Assembly (NCBI RefSeq): GCF_019649055.1
Contig: NW_026570280.1
Location: 372,001 to 436,000 of the forward strand
DNA length: 64,000 bases
Direction of reading: 5' to 3'
Source of the DNA: Paramacrobiotus metropolitanus
Taxonomy: Eukaryota > Tardigrada > Eutardigrada > Parachela > Macrobiotidae
Shown here: positions 34,381-45,175 of the stretch, one piece after another
How the letters are laid out: every line of letters begins with the position of its first letter
Position numbering within the stretch: the stretch's first letter is position 1
The notes under the pieces: model-generated
What the model was told of the DNA's origin: nothing
Databases searched by the model: none
The model's input: only the letters and a program-made list of their open reading frames with translations
Made by a program: the position numbers and the translations under genes

Positions 34381-35925
34381 TTGCCAGTTCTTTGGGCTAA
34401 TTAATTTCAGTAAAGCTGCAGATTTAACAACCAAGAAAAAAAAACGTTGAGTAATAAGGTTCGGCAAGTCTGATTAATGAGACAGATTGGAGATTATTTT
34501 AGGAACGGCCAGGAACGTTGAACCAGGTTCGGTTAGGGATTGGTCACAGAAGAACGGTATTATTCAAAAAAGAATGCGATTATCGAATCGGTAATCAGTA
34601 AACAAGCCCAGTAATCTCTAAAATTTTCCAACAATGAGAGAAAGTGTACTGGGTTTGGCCGTTCCCGATTTTGGGTAGGGCACACAAACATTTACTGACT
34701 CAGCGAGAGCAAGTCGGATACGATCAAGGCAAAAACCGATAACAAGAATAGTGAACCATATTAGTTCCCGAAGACAAAGGTCACCGAAAACTTCAAAAAC
34801 GATTTGTGCACTCGATTAACAGCTTTTTCGTTTTTAAGAACACAAAATTGATAGTTTGATTGTCCGACAGAAATATTGTAACCGACACATGCTGCCAAGT
34901 AAAGATTATTAAAATATCGAGCTATCGCTTTTTGAAAGCACTGTTGTGGCATCGACGTAAATTTAACCCAATCAGCGTTTATCAGAAAATTCGAAATGTG
35001 GAAATGTTTTCAACAACAAATCAGCAAAGCGACAGTAGAAACGGGTACACATAATCTTTCAGGTTACAGAACAAAATCAGTAAACAGTGTTCTTAATATC
35101 GAAAATAGTACGGTCCAGCAAATTCAGAAAACGTACGATAATTCAAAAGCAACAAAAACATTTTTGATTCCACTCTTTCGCGACAGCAGAGTACGCCAGA
35201 AATTTTATGGAATTATCAGAAGAGCAATTTAACGGAAGCAATGCAAATTTTTTATGAAGATAAATCGATACGAACAGAATCCGCAGTTGATGCAAAAATA
35301 TCATACGCCATATAGCCGTTTTCGAAAGACATTTTATTTAAGACTCGAGCGTTGACGTAAGAACAAATTCATCGGTATTATTGCACTCGGTTTATCGTTA
35401 TTACATTTATAAAATAGCAATTTGCAAGGATACTAACGACGGCACATGGTTAACTGGTATTACAAATGATTAAAGCGGAAAGCGCGTGTGAGCGCAGCTT
35501 CTGGTTACGACTTGCCGGTGCTTGGAAACCGCACTGCTCGGAAGTATCGCAGTTGATAGTAGTAACGGCAGCGGCAGCGGCACCCGCTGTGAATGGATGA
35601 TGGTATCGCCGAATTAAAGCATAGCACATTAAGAAAAGAAAACAATAATACAAATAACTGACGGCTGAAGTAACCGACAGGTACTTCTCAGTCGACACGG
35701 ACCAGTTTGTTACATAATTTATGTGGCAGAGCAAAGTAATTAAAGGTCACGGCACGGCTAAACCGGCCGGTATGCTAATATATGATAATATGCATTAACG
35801 GTAACGGAAATGCAATGCGAGGCAGGGAATTGTTATTAAGAAAGAAATCAGGCAGAAGTACAAAGTGTACTGTCGGAGGTGGTACTGAATGCAGAATGAG
35901 AACAAGAATGTCTATCAGAAGTAAA
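34381..35925. other. Intergenic, no recognised feature
   Basis: Two AAAGGTCA octamers lie near 34780 and 35742. Only short open frames are seen. Confidence 0.5.
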
Positions 35926-36086
35926 GAACAGCCGTATATGTAGGTAAACAACCAGCAAGTAAAGAAGGAGGAAATCAGATAACATATGCGGGCATATCGC
36001 CTTAATGAATCAGTAAACAGCAAGCGTATTGTGTATGAATCAGAGCACCACTGCTTAATTATCTATTTAAAAATCATTATGTGACA
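35926..36086. repeat. Duplicated segment S, copy 2
   Basis: It matches 29965-30118. Similarity ends at GTGACA, immediately followed by the long hairpin element. Confidence 0.75.
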
Positions 36087-36090
36087 GTAT

Positions 36091-36293
36091 ATATAGGGGG
36101 AAAAGTTAAACGTGTTCCACCGTTCCCCTGTACTGCTGCCGTCACCCTGCTGGAGTGTGACGTTATGGCTGAACATGGCGTTTACGTATCGCGCCAGATT
36201 TAACCATATGTACTGCCGTAACGTCACACTCCAGGCGGGTGACGGCAGCAGTACAGGGGAGCGGTGGAACGCGTTTACGTTCGCCCCTTATAT
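36091..36293. mobile_element. 203-bp hairpin element (MITE-like), 75-bp arms
   Basis: The arms 36091-36165 and 36219-36293 are inverted copies, about 88 percent identical, including a long exact core of CCCCTGTACTGCTGCCGTCA and its complement. The loop is 53 bases. Ends read ATATAGGGGG/CCCCTTATAT. It sits exactly where segment S similarity stops, which suggests an insertion. A transcript would fold into a long hairpin, so a small-RNA precursor is the alternative. Confidence 0.8.
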
Positions 36294-36867
36294 GTGCTAC
36301 CTATATGGGTATGTAGTACAAAAAGGTTAGACAGCCCGTTGGTCCGGTGTTGCGCCCATTTAGTGCGGTAAAGGTCACCGCCTCCTTTCCGTCCATCACC
36401 TTCCCCGGAAGCCTGTACTGCATGCACGCACTACCGTTGATTACCTAACGAAACTTACTGAAGCTAATAAACGTTATCTGTACAAATCTTATAGAACTTA
36501 ACGGCTGGATCCGCACGTCGCAGTGCAAAAACTAATTAATTAAAAAGGTCACAACGTTTTTTTTATTCGTGTCCAAACAGTCCAGTACGCGAAGTGATTT
36601 CTGTGCCCTACGAATTATGTCAAAGAAGCACGTAAATACAGCCGAAGAAAATGATACGTGCATTGACAAAAAATCCTATACAGCGCAGGCCAATAGAAAG
36701 TTGAGAAATCAACCTATTACAGTGCAGACAAAAACAGTGTGTAATCTTGGACCTAAAGAAAAGCAAGTGCTTCACTTTCAAGCCGTTTGCGTATTGGAAA
36801 CAGCAATTCGTGTTGAAGTTTCGTAACATCATAAATCCAGCAGTTAGGCAAGTCCTGACAGGTCTTA
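36294..36867. other. Intergenic 3' of SNAP copy D
   Basis: Two AAAGGTCA octamers occur (about 36370 and 36546). An 85-codon plus frame at 36569-36826 has no recognised domain. Confidence 0.45.
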
Positions 36868-37962
36868 TCAGCGCGGTCCTTCGTACTCGGCATCGCGCAG
36901 CATCTGCAGCGCACGTCCCAGCATCATTCGGGTCCACTCGTCCAAACGAAGCGACTGCACGCTCAATGGCAGCCCGGAGTCGTCGACCCACTCTGGCTTG
37001 CCCATATACGCTAGCCCGGCGCCCCCGAAGACGGGAACGGCATCCTTCGACGTTTTCAGGACGTGAACGATGTTGCGGACGGTGAAGCGGTTCTCCGCGC
37101 CGCCCAACGCCTGTCGCAGGATCTCCCGCTCCTGATCGTTCGGGTACCCTACCGCCGGGAGACGATCGTCCCAGCGCAAGACGGCCGCCTAGGCAGCGGA
37201 CGGCCCATCTCGGCACAAGTAGCAGAGGACCGCCCGGAAGGAGCACTTGCGCAACGGACCCGAAGCGCCGAACGCGTACGTCAAGTGATGGGCGGTGCCG
37301 TAATCCGCGGCGCAGGGTTCCCGGGTGCGGCGGCGGGCCAGTCCCTCGAAGAGGTCAATGGCGGCGGTCTAGGCACCCTTCCGGGCCAGCAATTCGCCCA
37401 CCGTCAGCCACGCGGTGTCGGCCACGTTCGGCCCGAACACATTAGGAGCGACTTCGTGCACGCGTGCAGCTTTTTCGTAGTAATAGATCCCGGCGTCGAC
37501 GTCCCGCGGCGCCAGCATCCAGCCCAGGGTCGTGTAGTGCCCGGCGGCCGTTGCAAAGTCCCCGTCGGCCGTCAGGAGGTCCGCCGCCGTCAACAGACAG
37601 TCCACCACCGCGCGGGTGTCGTCCGCTTTGATGAAACAGTCGCTGGCCGTCTTTAGAAGACCGGCGGCCGTTGTCTGCCGCGGTGCCGTGTACGGTAATG
37701 GCTTGTACGGATACGAATACGGCTCGGGGTTGGCGTCCCCCTCGAGTGGCGCTTTCAGCTCCGCGGCGGCTTGGAAGGCGGCGCCGGCCGCGTGCCAACG
37801 CCGGTCCAGCTGGAAGAAGTTGCCGGCGCGGCGGAACAGCGTGCTGGCTTCCAGCGTGTCGCCACGGGCGTTCGCCGTGCGGGCGGCGGTCAACAGGGCG
37901 CGGGCGCGACGCTCTTCCGGCGTCATGGCGTAATCGCGATCTTGGACGGCTGGTGCGGTCAT
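36868..37962 (-). pseudogene. alpha-SNAP-like protein, copy D, open except for two in-frame TAG codons
   Basis: The minus-strand start is the ATG at 37962-37960 (TTTTAG+A before it), and 365 codons run to TGA at 36870-36868. All family blocks are in one frame: MTPEERRARALLTAARTA, LFRRAGNFFQLDRRWHAAG, AAGLLKTASDCFIKADDTRA, AGIYYYEKAARVHEV, FRAVLCYLCRDGPSAA and C-terminal LRLDEWTRMMLGRALQMLRD. Two TAG codons interrupt it, at 37371-37369 (after LLARKGA; copy F has TAC) and 37191-37189 (after GPSAA; copy F has CAG). There are no frameshifts. The linker before the last helix is about 20 residues longer than in F. A young pseudogene is most likely; TAG readthrough is a remote alternative. Confidence 0.8.
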
Positions 37963-38608
37963 TCTAAAAGTAATAATCATCATCAAATTACTCAGTTGTT
38001 TCCCGCAAAATTTCTGTCTAAGACAAGGTTGCTTGAAATTTAATGGATGATATTCCCGTATTTAACTGCGCGACTGCTCTTATCTTGACGAACAAATGCT
38101 CCTAAAAATGCACTATTCTGGCGATTACACACTTCTTGTAAAAACTTTCGATCAAAATTCCACGTCAATGGAATACAGCCACAGCAGTATGGGGCAACAG
38201 TGACCTTTGAGCAGTAAAATTAAGCACAGAATTCAGTTTAGCGCAGTGCACCGCGTTATATTGAACAGTGGAGAATGACTTCGACTCGTTAGCTACAGAA
38301 TAATAATCTCCTGTAATCCCGAAATCGACTGTGCTTAAAACCAGCCACACTGTGATAATGAAACTTGGAAGAGGCGACTGCGAGCGCTCCAGCACTGGTC
38401 TGCTATAAAGCGCAACGGACAAAGCTTGTTGTCTGGTTGTGTCTGCTACTCCTTCATTCCCAGAACAGCTTATATGACCCACATTTCCTTCGTCTTTAGT
38501 GCTTACTGACCAACTAATGAGACTAGCAACACAATGCTGAGGCCGGTAGCAAGGATTTTTTAACAGGTAGACAAGACAAATTACTTACTGGCTTTGTTGT
38601 TGGTTCCG
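37963..38608. other. Intergenic upstream of SNAP copy D
   Basis: The minus-strand flank before the start carries ATTATTACTTTTAG, an acceptor-like sequence. An octamer TGACCTTT is at about 38200. No gene is seen. Confidence 0.45.
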
Positions 38609-38902
38609 TTAAGGAAAATCGCCCGGTACATAGCGTCGAAAATGGCATGCATACACTAAAACTTTCGCTGTCGCGCACTATGCAATACTTTTTTGTAATA
38701 CTTTTCACCCATTTTTGTACGGCATATCTCGGCAACCGGATGTTGCGCGCGCAAACGTTTTTTGATACAATGTATACAAATCATATAACTTTAGAATGGC
38801 ATAACATAAAGTATTACAAAAAAGTGATTTAGAATGTGCGAAGCGAGAGTTTTAATGTATGTATCCCATTTTTGACACCATGTACCGGGTCATTTCCCTT
38901 AA
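38609..38902. mobile_element. Fold-back element 2, 294 bp
   Basis: The ends are TTAAGGAAAATCGCCCGGTA and the complement of TTAAGGGAAATGACCCGGTA. Inverted blocks with AAAACTTTCGCTGTCGCGCA and TACTTTTTTGTAATACTTT are shared by both arms. It is a short relative of 7903-8610. Confidence 0.75.
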
Positions 38903-39690
38903 GTCTCGGCGCCTCTGCACGGTACACACTACACAGTGCACACACATGGACTATCACAACAAATTATTATATGGATATATGCACTTTACGTATGAATTCT
39001 TTGCAGACTTATGTTTGTTGTGCAGACGTTGCATTCTTTAGTCCTTAGTTGTATTTTGTAAGCAAAGCACAATCAAAATATGTTAAAATTAGAGTGATTT
39101 AAATTTTACTGGCAATAACTATTACATAGTAAGTGGTTTGTTTTATTATCGACGCATTTTAATGTATCTACATATTTACCATTTACTATTTACAGTACCA
39201 TCTATTTACCGTGAGATTAGCATTTGTTATACATAGCTTTATTAGAAAATTCAGCAGGCTTTACTACGAGACTGCGCAACATTTCCAATGTTGGCTACTT
39301 GATACAAACCAATGTAGGCCAGCAGACAACCAGACTAGACGGCGGTTTTGTTCAACATAAGAATGGCACGACATTTTCTCCGCATTGCCCATCTGCTCGT
39401 TGCCAGCGAAGATGGCATACTACGTGCGCGTGATACGTGCCAGCTTCCCGGCTTTGATTTGTCCCATAGCAGACAACCGCTGTTCGGTATTCTCACTTCG
39501 ATCATTTTCTTTGTCCAGTCTTCTGGCACAGCGATAAAATTTTGCCCGTGGTTTAGTCACTGCTAAATTTCGCACACGACATAATATCGCTGCTTTACGA
39601 AAGGTCACCATCCGATCACATCTCGCCTCCTGCAACTCTCTTCCTGCCGAACTTTGTTGCCACCTTCAGTTATCAAGTAATTTAATACTT
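38903..39690. other. Intergenic, no confident gene
   Basis: Overlapping frames of 60-72 codons lie at 39224-39635 on both strands. None has a recognised motif, and I cannot choose between them. One octamer is at about 39602. Confidence 0.4.
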
Positions 39691-39740
39691 CTTTTATTTC
39701 TCAATATGTACAGCAACGAGCACCACTCAGTATAATACAA

Positions 39741-41053
39741 TCAAATGAAGAACTTGTCCCAGTTAACATGAGAAGGGACTGTGCATAATATGCTCATAGC
39801 GTTACCTCGCATAATCTCCAAACTTAAACGTTGAAACAAAAAACAGGTGGAACGACTCTCGCCTGTTCTCATAAACAGTTTCTTACCGATCTCTTTCAAC
39901 AAAACAATTGTGCTATTACAGTAGGTGCCAAATGTCTCGCACGTAATGGGAACAAAATGACAACGATCAGTAAGCGACTTGTACTTCCCCATCTTGACAG
40001 TGAATGCCAGTTCGGCGGCGGCGCCCGCACACTTCGAGGTTGCGTCAATATACGAATCCGCCATCGTGTCTCTGCATGTCACGTCCCAGACCAGCGGTTG
40101 TCCACGGTACCACTTCCATCGCGTAGCCCCATCCGGCCGCTTTCCGTTTTCACGCAAAAATCCAACAGGCTCAGGGTACGATTCAATGCCGGCATTGCAC
40201 AAAGTTCGCAAAATAATATCGTTAATACTGTTATGCCGTTCCCTCCTACCAACACCCTTTTGGCAGGCTAGTCCGTGGTATCCATTTTCCGTTACGTCTT
40301 TTCCACATCTGACGCAGGAGTGAGGCTCTACGATCTTAGCACCAAGCCACAATCCAACAGAAATACGGAAAGTCTGGTCATCCAGGAAGTTACCGAATAC
40401 CTTTGCAGGAAGAGCGTTAAGCCAGGCCCCAGCATATTTAGTGCTGACTGCTCTCAGACGTGCTTCAGTTCGCTTATCGTCTCCAACATTATTCCACAAA
40501 ATGTCAACATCCTTTTGTATCACAGCATTATCCCATACGCACTGGTGAACACGTGCCAGATCCAACGGTAAATCATCACAAGCGGACTCCTGTTTCCAGC
40601 ATTCGCACGCATCACTGACCAACGTCTCACTACCGCCACTGTAGATCCGTGATGTTAGCTGACGGGTCGAAAACATGGAGGCCAAAAAGGCCGAGGGAGC
40701 CAATGCTTTCGCTCGTCGCACACCCAAACCTCCTTTGGCAACAGGGAGCATTGCCTGCGTGTATACAGGTCCGTCCAATTTGGTATTGGTGATTTCCTCT
40801 AACGTTTCTTTGATGTTCTGTCAAACTCATCCAACAGTTCCGGTACTTTCCTACACGGACTACACCGCAGTGTATACATCAGCTTCGGGATGGACAGGCA
40901 GTTCCGCAAGAGGTAAAATCCATGATGGGCATTCAGTAATTTCAAGCGTTCTGCAAATAGTTTCAGCGAAGCAATTTTCTGTTGCAATGAATGAGATATT
41001 GCTTCATCAGTTAAGGGTGCACCAAGAAACGTTACCGTTTCAGGCTGCAACAC
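39741..41053 (-). pseudogene. 5'-truncated non-LTR retrotransposon: RT-linker, CCHC and restriction-like endonuclease
   Basis: The minus-strand frame starts inside the post-RT region (VTFLGAPLTDEAISHSLQQK; HHGFYLLRNCLSIPKLMYTL) and is broken by a one-base frameshift near 40815. It continues as AMLPVAKGGLGVRRAKALAP. The zinc motif HSCVRCGKDVTENGYHGLAC (C-x2-C-x8-H-x3-C) is followed by RHN, RPDG and LVWDVTC, the catalytic PD...D-x-T core of the restriction-like endonuclease of R2/NeSL-class elements. The end is VNWDKFFI and a stop at 39741. No RT palm is present, so this is a dead 5'-truncated insertion. A small inverted repeat (41056-41100) marks its broken edge. A shorter copy of the same subfamily is at 3655-3829. 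Confidence 0.85.
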
Positions 41054-41171
41054 AATCGATTTGTAAATGTGTTAACAGTAATTTAATACATTTACAAATC
41101 AATACATTGTAGTTTATACCAAATGAGTAAATTGACCAAGTCCAGACAAAATCTGAAGTTGTATTTTTAGA

Positions 41172-41712
41172 ATGACTGTCGCCCAGACTCACGATTACGA
41201 CATGACGCCGGAGGAGAGTCGCGCCCGCACCCTGGTGACCACTGCTCGCACGGCGGTGGCCCATGGCGACCAGTTGTTAGGCAGCCATCTGTACCGCCGC
41301 GCCGCGAACCTCTTCAAACTAGACCGCCGCTGGCAGTGGGCCGGCCTCGCTTACCAAGAAGCCGGAGAGCGGAAGGCGCCTTCGAGTCGACGCCCGCCCG
41401 ACCCGTCTGACCAGCAGTCTCGGCGCGGCGGGCGACGGTGCGATGGACGGCGGACTGCTGGGACCAGACGGCGCCGCTGGACGTCGACGCCGGGATTCGT
41501 TTCAACCGTTCGCCTGCACGACCGGCTGGTACGGACGGTTATGCGCCCGGCCGGCGTTGCTGGGAATCAGGAACTGCAGCACGGCGGCTTGAAGCTGCTC
41601 GAGGACGGCGGGGGACGACCAGCGGTCCTGCTGGGGGTACTTCCTGGGGCTGATGGTCGCGCAGCCGCTGGACGCCACGTCGACGCCGGTATCGTTTCTA
41701 CGAAAAAGTACG
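41172..41712 (+). pseudogene. alpha-SNAP-like protein, copy E, rearranged
   Basis: It begins ATTTTTAG+A then ATG (41172), as in the other copies. The first 68 codons are good family sequence: YDMTPEESRARTLVTTART, HLYRRAANLFKLDRRWQWAG, EAGERKAP. After that the frame is scrambled. Blocks matching copy G (DVDAGIRF, GWYGRLCARPALLGI at DNA level) appear in other frames near 41480-41570, and a second DVDAG-like block appears near 41670. It has an internal deletion plus a partial duplication and is clearly non-functional. Confidence 0.75.
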
Positions 41713-42795
41713 ATCGCTCATGCTTATGTATGCGACAACCAATTTGCAAAATTTGCCGACGCACACATAAGCATGAACAATTTTACAATAGTCATCCACG
41801 CCAAGCCCGGTAATTGCGGACCATCTCCGGCATCTTACGGGCCATTCCGGGTATCTTGCGGTTTAACAGCGGGAGCAGGTCGACGCTGAGCATATAGGCT
41901 TGGATCCACTTTAAAGTACAATAAGCTTTCTAAAATTGCTTACGGTATGAAAGAAAATGCACGGAGCGGTGAACTGCTGTTAACAGAGTGAGTCAGCGGT
42001 GGGCCACTACGAATTAACACTTACCAGTCCCACAGTGGTTGGCAGGTTGGGAGATCATCACGATATGCGTAATATGGGAATCCGGTAACAGTTTTCTTCG
42101 TAAAAGGCTTGGTCTGTTCACAAGCTCGGAAGGAAGGTACGCTGCTATTTCCCTGTATCAACAAGCATCCAGTGTAAACACAGTCATGTTTGTATGCATG
42201 TAAGGTGCACTTGACAGTTGAAGTCAATGGATTCCGGGAAGCAATGGCTTCGTCAGCTAATCGGGAAACAACACTAATGTGTATCCGATAGACAGCTACA
42301 AGCGCCTACTGCGTTTGTTGAGAAAAAGAAGCCGTCTGTTTGATCAGCATCAGTGTTAACTAATACGCGGCATGATGTGCACCAAAGGCCACGGCGAAAC
42401 GGTTATGGACACAGACGCGCTAAAGCGAAAAATCAATAAGCATTTTGAGAATCTTCCACGAAAACTGGCTAAACTGAGGACATAATGGCGAAAATGTTGT
42501 TAAAACAACAAAAATCAAAACGTTGATTAACGGATCCACAATTTGTATTTTCACAGTAATTTGTGATCAAAAATTTTTTGGTTGTCGTATGTAATACATA
42601 CCGTGTGTTACTGGCAGTGACAGTCCTCATCATGGAAGTGCCAAAATTTAACAATACCTGCCCAACCTTAAACATTACAGTTAGAGTTTCCTTTAAATTC
42701 GTTTTCTTTGCTTTATTTACCAGTACAATTCTTCCCCAACCGCAAATGTTCGTATTATACTGTATTTCAGCGCTCAGTGAATTTTTATAAACGGG
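41713..42795. other. Intergenic before LTR retrotransposon
   Basis: GCATGAACAATTTT-type AT-rich DNA. Several 60-110-codon frames near 42469-42813 lack recognised motifs. Confidence 0.45.
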
Positions 42796-43025
42796 TGTGA
42801 GACGAGGGCTCACTAGCGTTCACGCTCGTAGCGCTAGGCGCTACGCCTTTGGATTATGGTCTGTGTTGTGTCTCGCTCTGATTGGCTTGTGTTTTGTTAG
42901 TGGGCGCGGCTTAGCACGCGCTGCACAGTGATGCACAGTGTGGAATTGGCTCCACGTTTTACGATCGAGCTGCGCCGATCAGTGTTGATTTTCTGTTATG
43001 CAGACTTGTCAATATTATTAAAGTT
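42796..43025 (+). repeat. 5' LTR
   Basis: It begins TGTGAGACGAGGGCTCACTA and contains the hairpin GTAGCGCTAGGCGCTAC (7-bp stem) near 42830. It ends ATTATTAAAGTT. I see no canonical AATAAA or TATA box in it. Confidence 0.9.
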
Positions 43026-43029
43026 TAGA

Positions 43030-43040
43030 TGGTAGCAGAG
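43030..43040 (+). promoter_or_regulatory. Primer binding site, initiator tRNA-Met type
   Basis: TGGTAGCAGAG lies four bases after the LTR and is complementary to the 3' end (CTCTGCTACCA) of animal initiator tRNA-Met over 11 bases. The match stops there. Confidence 0.75.
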
Positions 43041-43706
43041 CCGACAGCGGTTCTCTGAATTGATTTGATTTGATTTGCGTCAGGCATACTTGGCCTGTTA
43101 TCGGACGTGTTTCTGTGACCAGTAAGGCACAGGTCGGTGTGACAGCAAAGCGCACACCACAAGCGGTGAAATCTCCTCCATCAGACGTGGATTTCCAGCT
43201 TTGGTTTTCGGTACAGTGTCTTCAGCGAAGACCTGTGCTGTTTCCTAGCTGTGCAAGAGTTCAAGAGTTTCAGTTGGCAGTGTTCCTCGGTACGGAGTCT
43301 TCAGCGAAGACCCGTGCTGGTGTCACTGTTACTCGGCAAGGCTTCAGCGAAGCCTAAGCCGTGGGCCACAAGCGGCGAAGCGCCAAAGGGGCGCACGGGA
43401 CAAGATCAGCTCAGACTCCACCAAACTGGAGTAGAGCATTACTGTTGCTACGGCACAGCCGGCACAGTATCAGACTAATAGCGCGAGGCACGCTACGGAA
43501 CAGCGGCGACGCGCGAACGGATTTGGAGAAGAATTGGATAATCTGGATCATTTTGCCCGCGGAACGGACGGTGAACAGGTAGAAAAACGTTATTAATTAC
43601 GGGATTGGTTAGACGGTAAAATCGTCAATTTTCATTGGTCCGTACTGAGCTGAGCATAGACGTAGGCGGAGTTTTGCACACGGTGCGCATGTCTGGTCGT
43701 TGACCG

Positions 43707-43727
43707 TGACGTCAGGCAGATATAAAA
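43707..43727 (+). promoter_or_regulatory. CRE plus TATA box in the leader (candidate internal promoter)
   Basis: The perfect palindrome TGACGTCA (43707-43714) is followed six bases later by TATAAAA (43721-43727). The pair lies 700 bp inside the element and ahead of the octamer array and first ORF. CREB/ATF-family factors bind this palindrome. Promoter use is inference from arrangement. Confidence 0.5.
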
Positions 43728-43904
43728 TCTAAGTGGACTAACGCTATTGGTCAGTTATCTGAGCTGTGATTGGTTGAAATTTGAACCGAGTAAATTGAGC
43801 TAGCGGACCAATCAGAACGAAGTAAACAACCCGAATGGGGATTTTCCGTTGAACTTGAGTCGTTATTGGAAAATTTGATTGAGATGAGATAATTGAGCGG
43901 AAAG

Positions 43905-44375
43905 TGACCTTTAACTTAAAATTTAGTTGAGAAGCGACCTTTTGAGTTAAAACAAAGGAAAAATGACCTTTGATTGAATTGAGCTCGAAAGTGACTTTTA
44001 ACTTGAAATCGAATTGGAAAGTGACCTTTAAGTTGAAATTGAGCTGGAAAGTGACCTTTTAAAAGCAGAATGAGTTCGAAAGTGACCTTTTAACAGAAGT
44101 TGAGCTGGAAAGTTACCTTTTGAGCTGAGTTGAGTTTGAAAGTGACCTTTAAGATCTACAAGTGACCAACAGTGACCTTTATCGAAGCGAAATTGAATTG
44201 CGTAATAGTACAGCGATATCAGCAGCTGTAGGAAATTGTCCGTAAACGTTGTAAAAGCGGTTTTGAAGTTTTGTCTGGAAAAGTGACCTTTAGGGCAAAT
44301 CTCTCGAACTTTTTATCGAAAAAGTGACCTTTAACAGGGCCTTAGAAAGATTTTCGAAAACACAAAGTGACCTTT
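43905..44375 (+). promoter_or_regulatory. Leader array of TGACCTTT octamers
   Basis: Ten exact TGACCTTT octamers lie near 43907, 43964, 44022, 44052, 44083, 44143, 44173, 44284, 44324 and 44369, all in the same orientation. One-base variants (CGACCTTT, TGACTTTT, TTACCTTT) lie between them. Many sit in a longer phrase, GAAAGTGACCTTTAA, with spacings of about 30-60 bp. The complement AAAGGTCA is the NBRE half-site of NR4A nuclear receptors. No ORF covers this stretch. Confidence 0.7.
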
Positions 44376-44450
44376 AGGTCAACTAAATAAACCATACAAT
44401 AACGTGTGTGTGAGAACATTTGGCAGGAGCGTCCAAGTTATCCGATCAAC

Positions 44451-45172
44451 ATGGATAAAAATAAGGAACAACCGACGTCTACTGGCAGCCAGGGAAGCAC
44501 AAGCTCCCGTAGCTCACAGCAAGGCGCACCAAATCCGTACAAAAAAGACCTGCACACATACTCACGTCCAGTCGGACATGAGCGGAACACTCGAGCGCCC
44601 AAAGCATTCGAGAAGAAAGATTCGCGAGGCTCTGATAGCACTTATCAGAAGGCGCTCGAGGCGGTCGCTAACCAGGAAGGTTCCAGTGACGACCAGAAGC
44701 ACACTCCCGCGTCTGCGGCGGGAAGTGAACCGATGAACCAGACAAAGGTCACTGGGGAGGATCGATCCACAGAAAAAGGAGCGGAAGCAGTCGGAACATC
44801 ACAGTTGGATGTTACCGCTGCCAGAAACGATGAGCAGGATAAAGATGTGAACCTGGCTCAAACAGATATTAGAAACACAAAGGTCACCGCAGAAGAACTG
44901 GCTGAATTGGGACTGGATGACCTTTCATTGAACGATAAGACTGCAGGCGATGACCTTTGGGCAACTCAATGGTCTCGGATGAATCAAATGAATCATACTT
45001 CACGGATGATGAAGCGACGATGAATATGTCCTTCCAGACTGCGATGAAAGAAGCTGACCGTGCTGAAGGTATGACACCATTCAAAGACATACCGGAACAC
45101 CTTATCGAACGGACACAAACGGGAAAGGCCATCAATGTACGACCGCCGTCACCGAGCAGTCCCACGTCAACC
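44451..45172 (+). pseudogene. Retrotransposon ORF1, low-complexity N-terminal region
   Basis: It begins with ATG at 44451 (MDKNKEQPTSTGSQGSTSSR). The composition is polar, rich in Ser, Thr, Gln, Lys and Glu, without recognised domains. It contains octamer-encoded peptides (TKVTGE, DDLSLN, DDLWAT). A frame change around 44950-44960 moves from the ATG frame to the frame that continues as SDESNESYFTDDEA up to a TAG at 45173-45175. The second frame is the one that runs on into the coiled-coil region, so this is probably the N-terminus of one long precursor. It is likely disordered; its function is unknown. Confidence 0.55.
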
Positions 45173-45175
45173 TAG

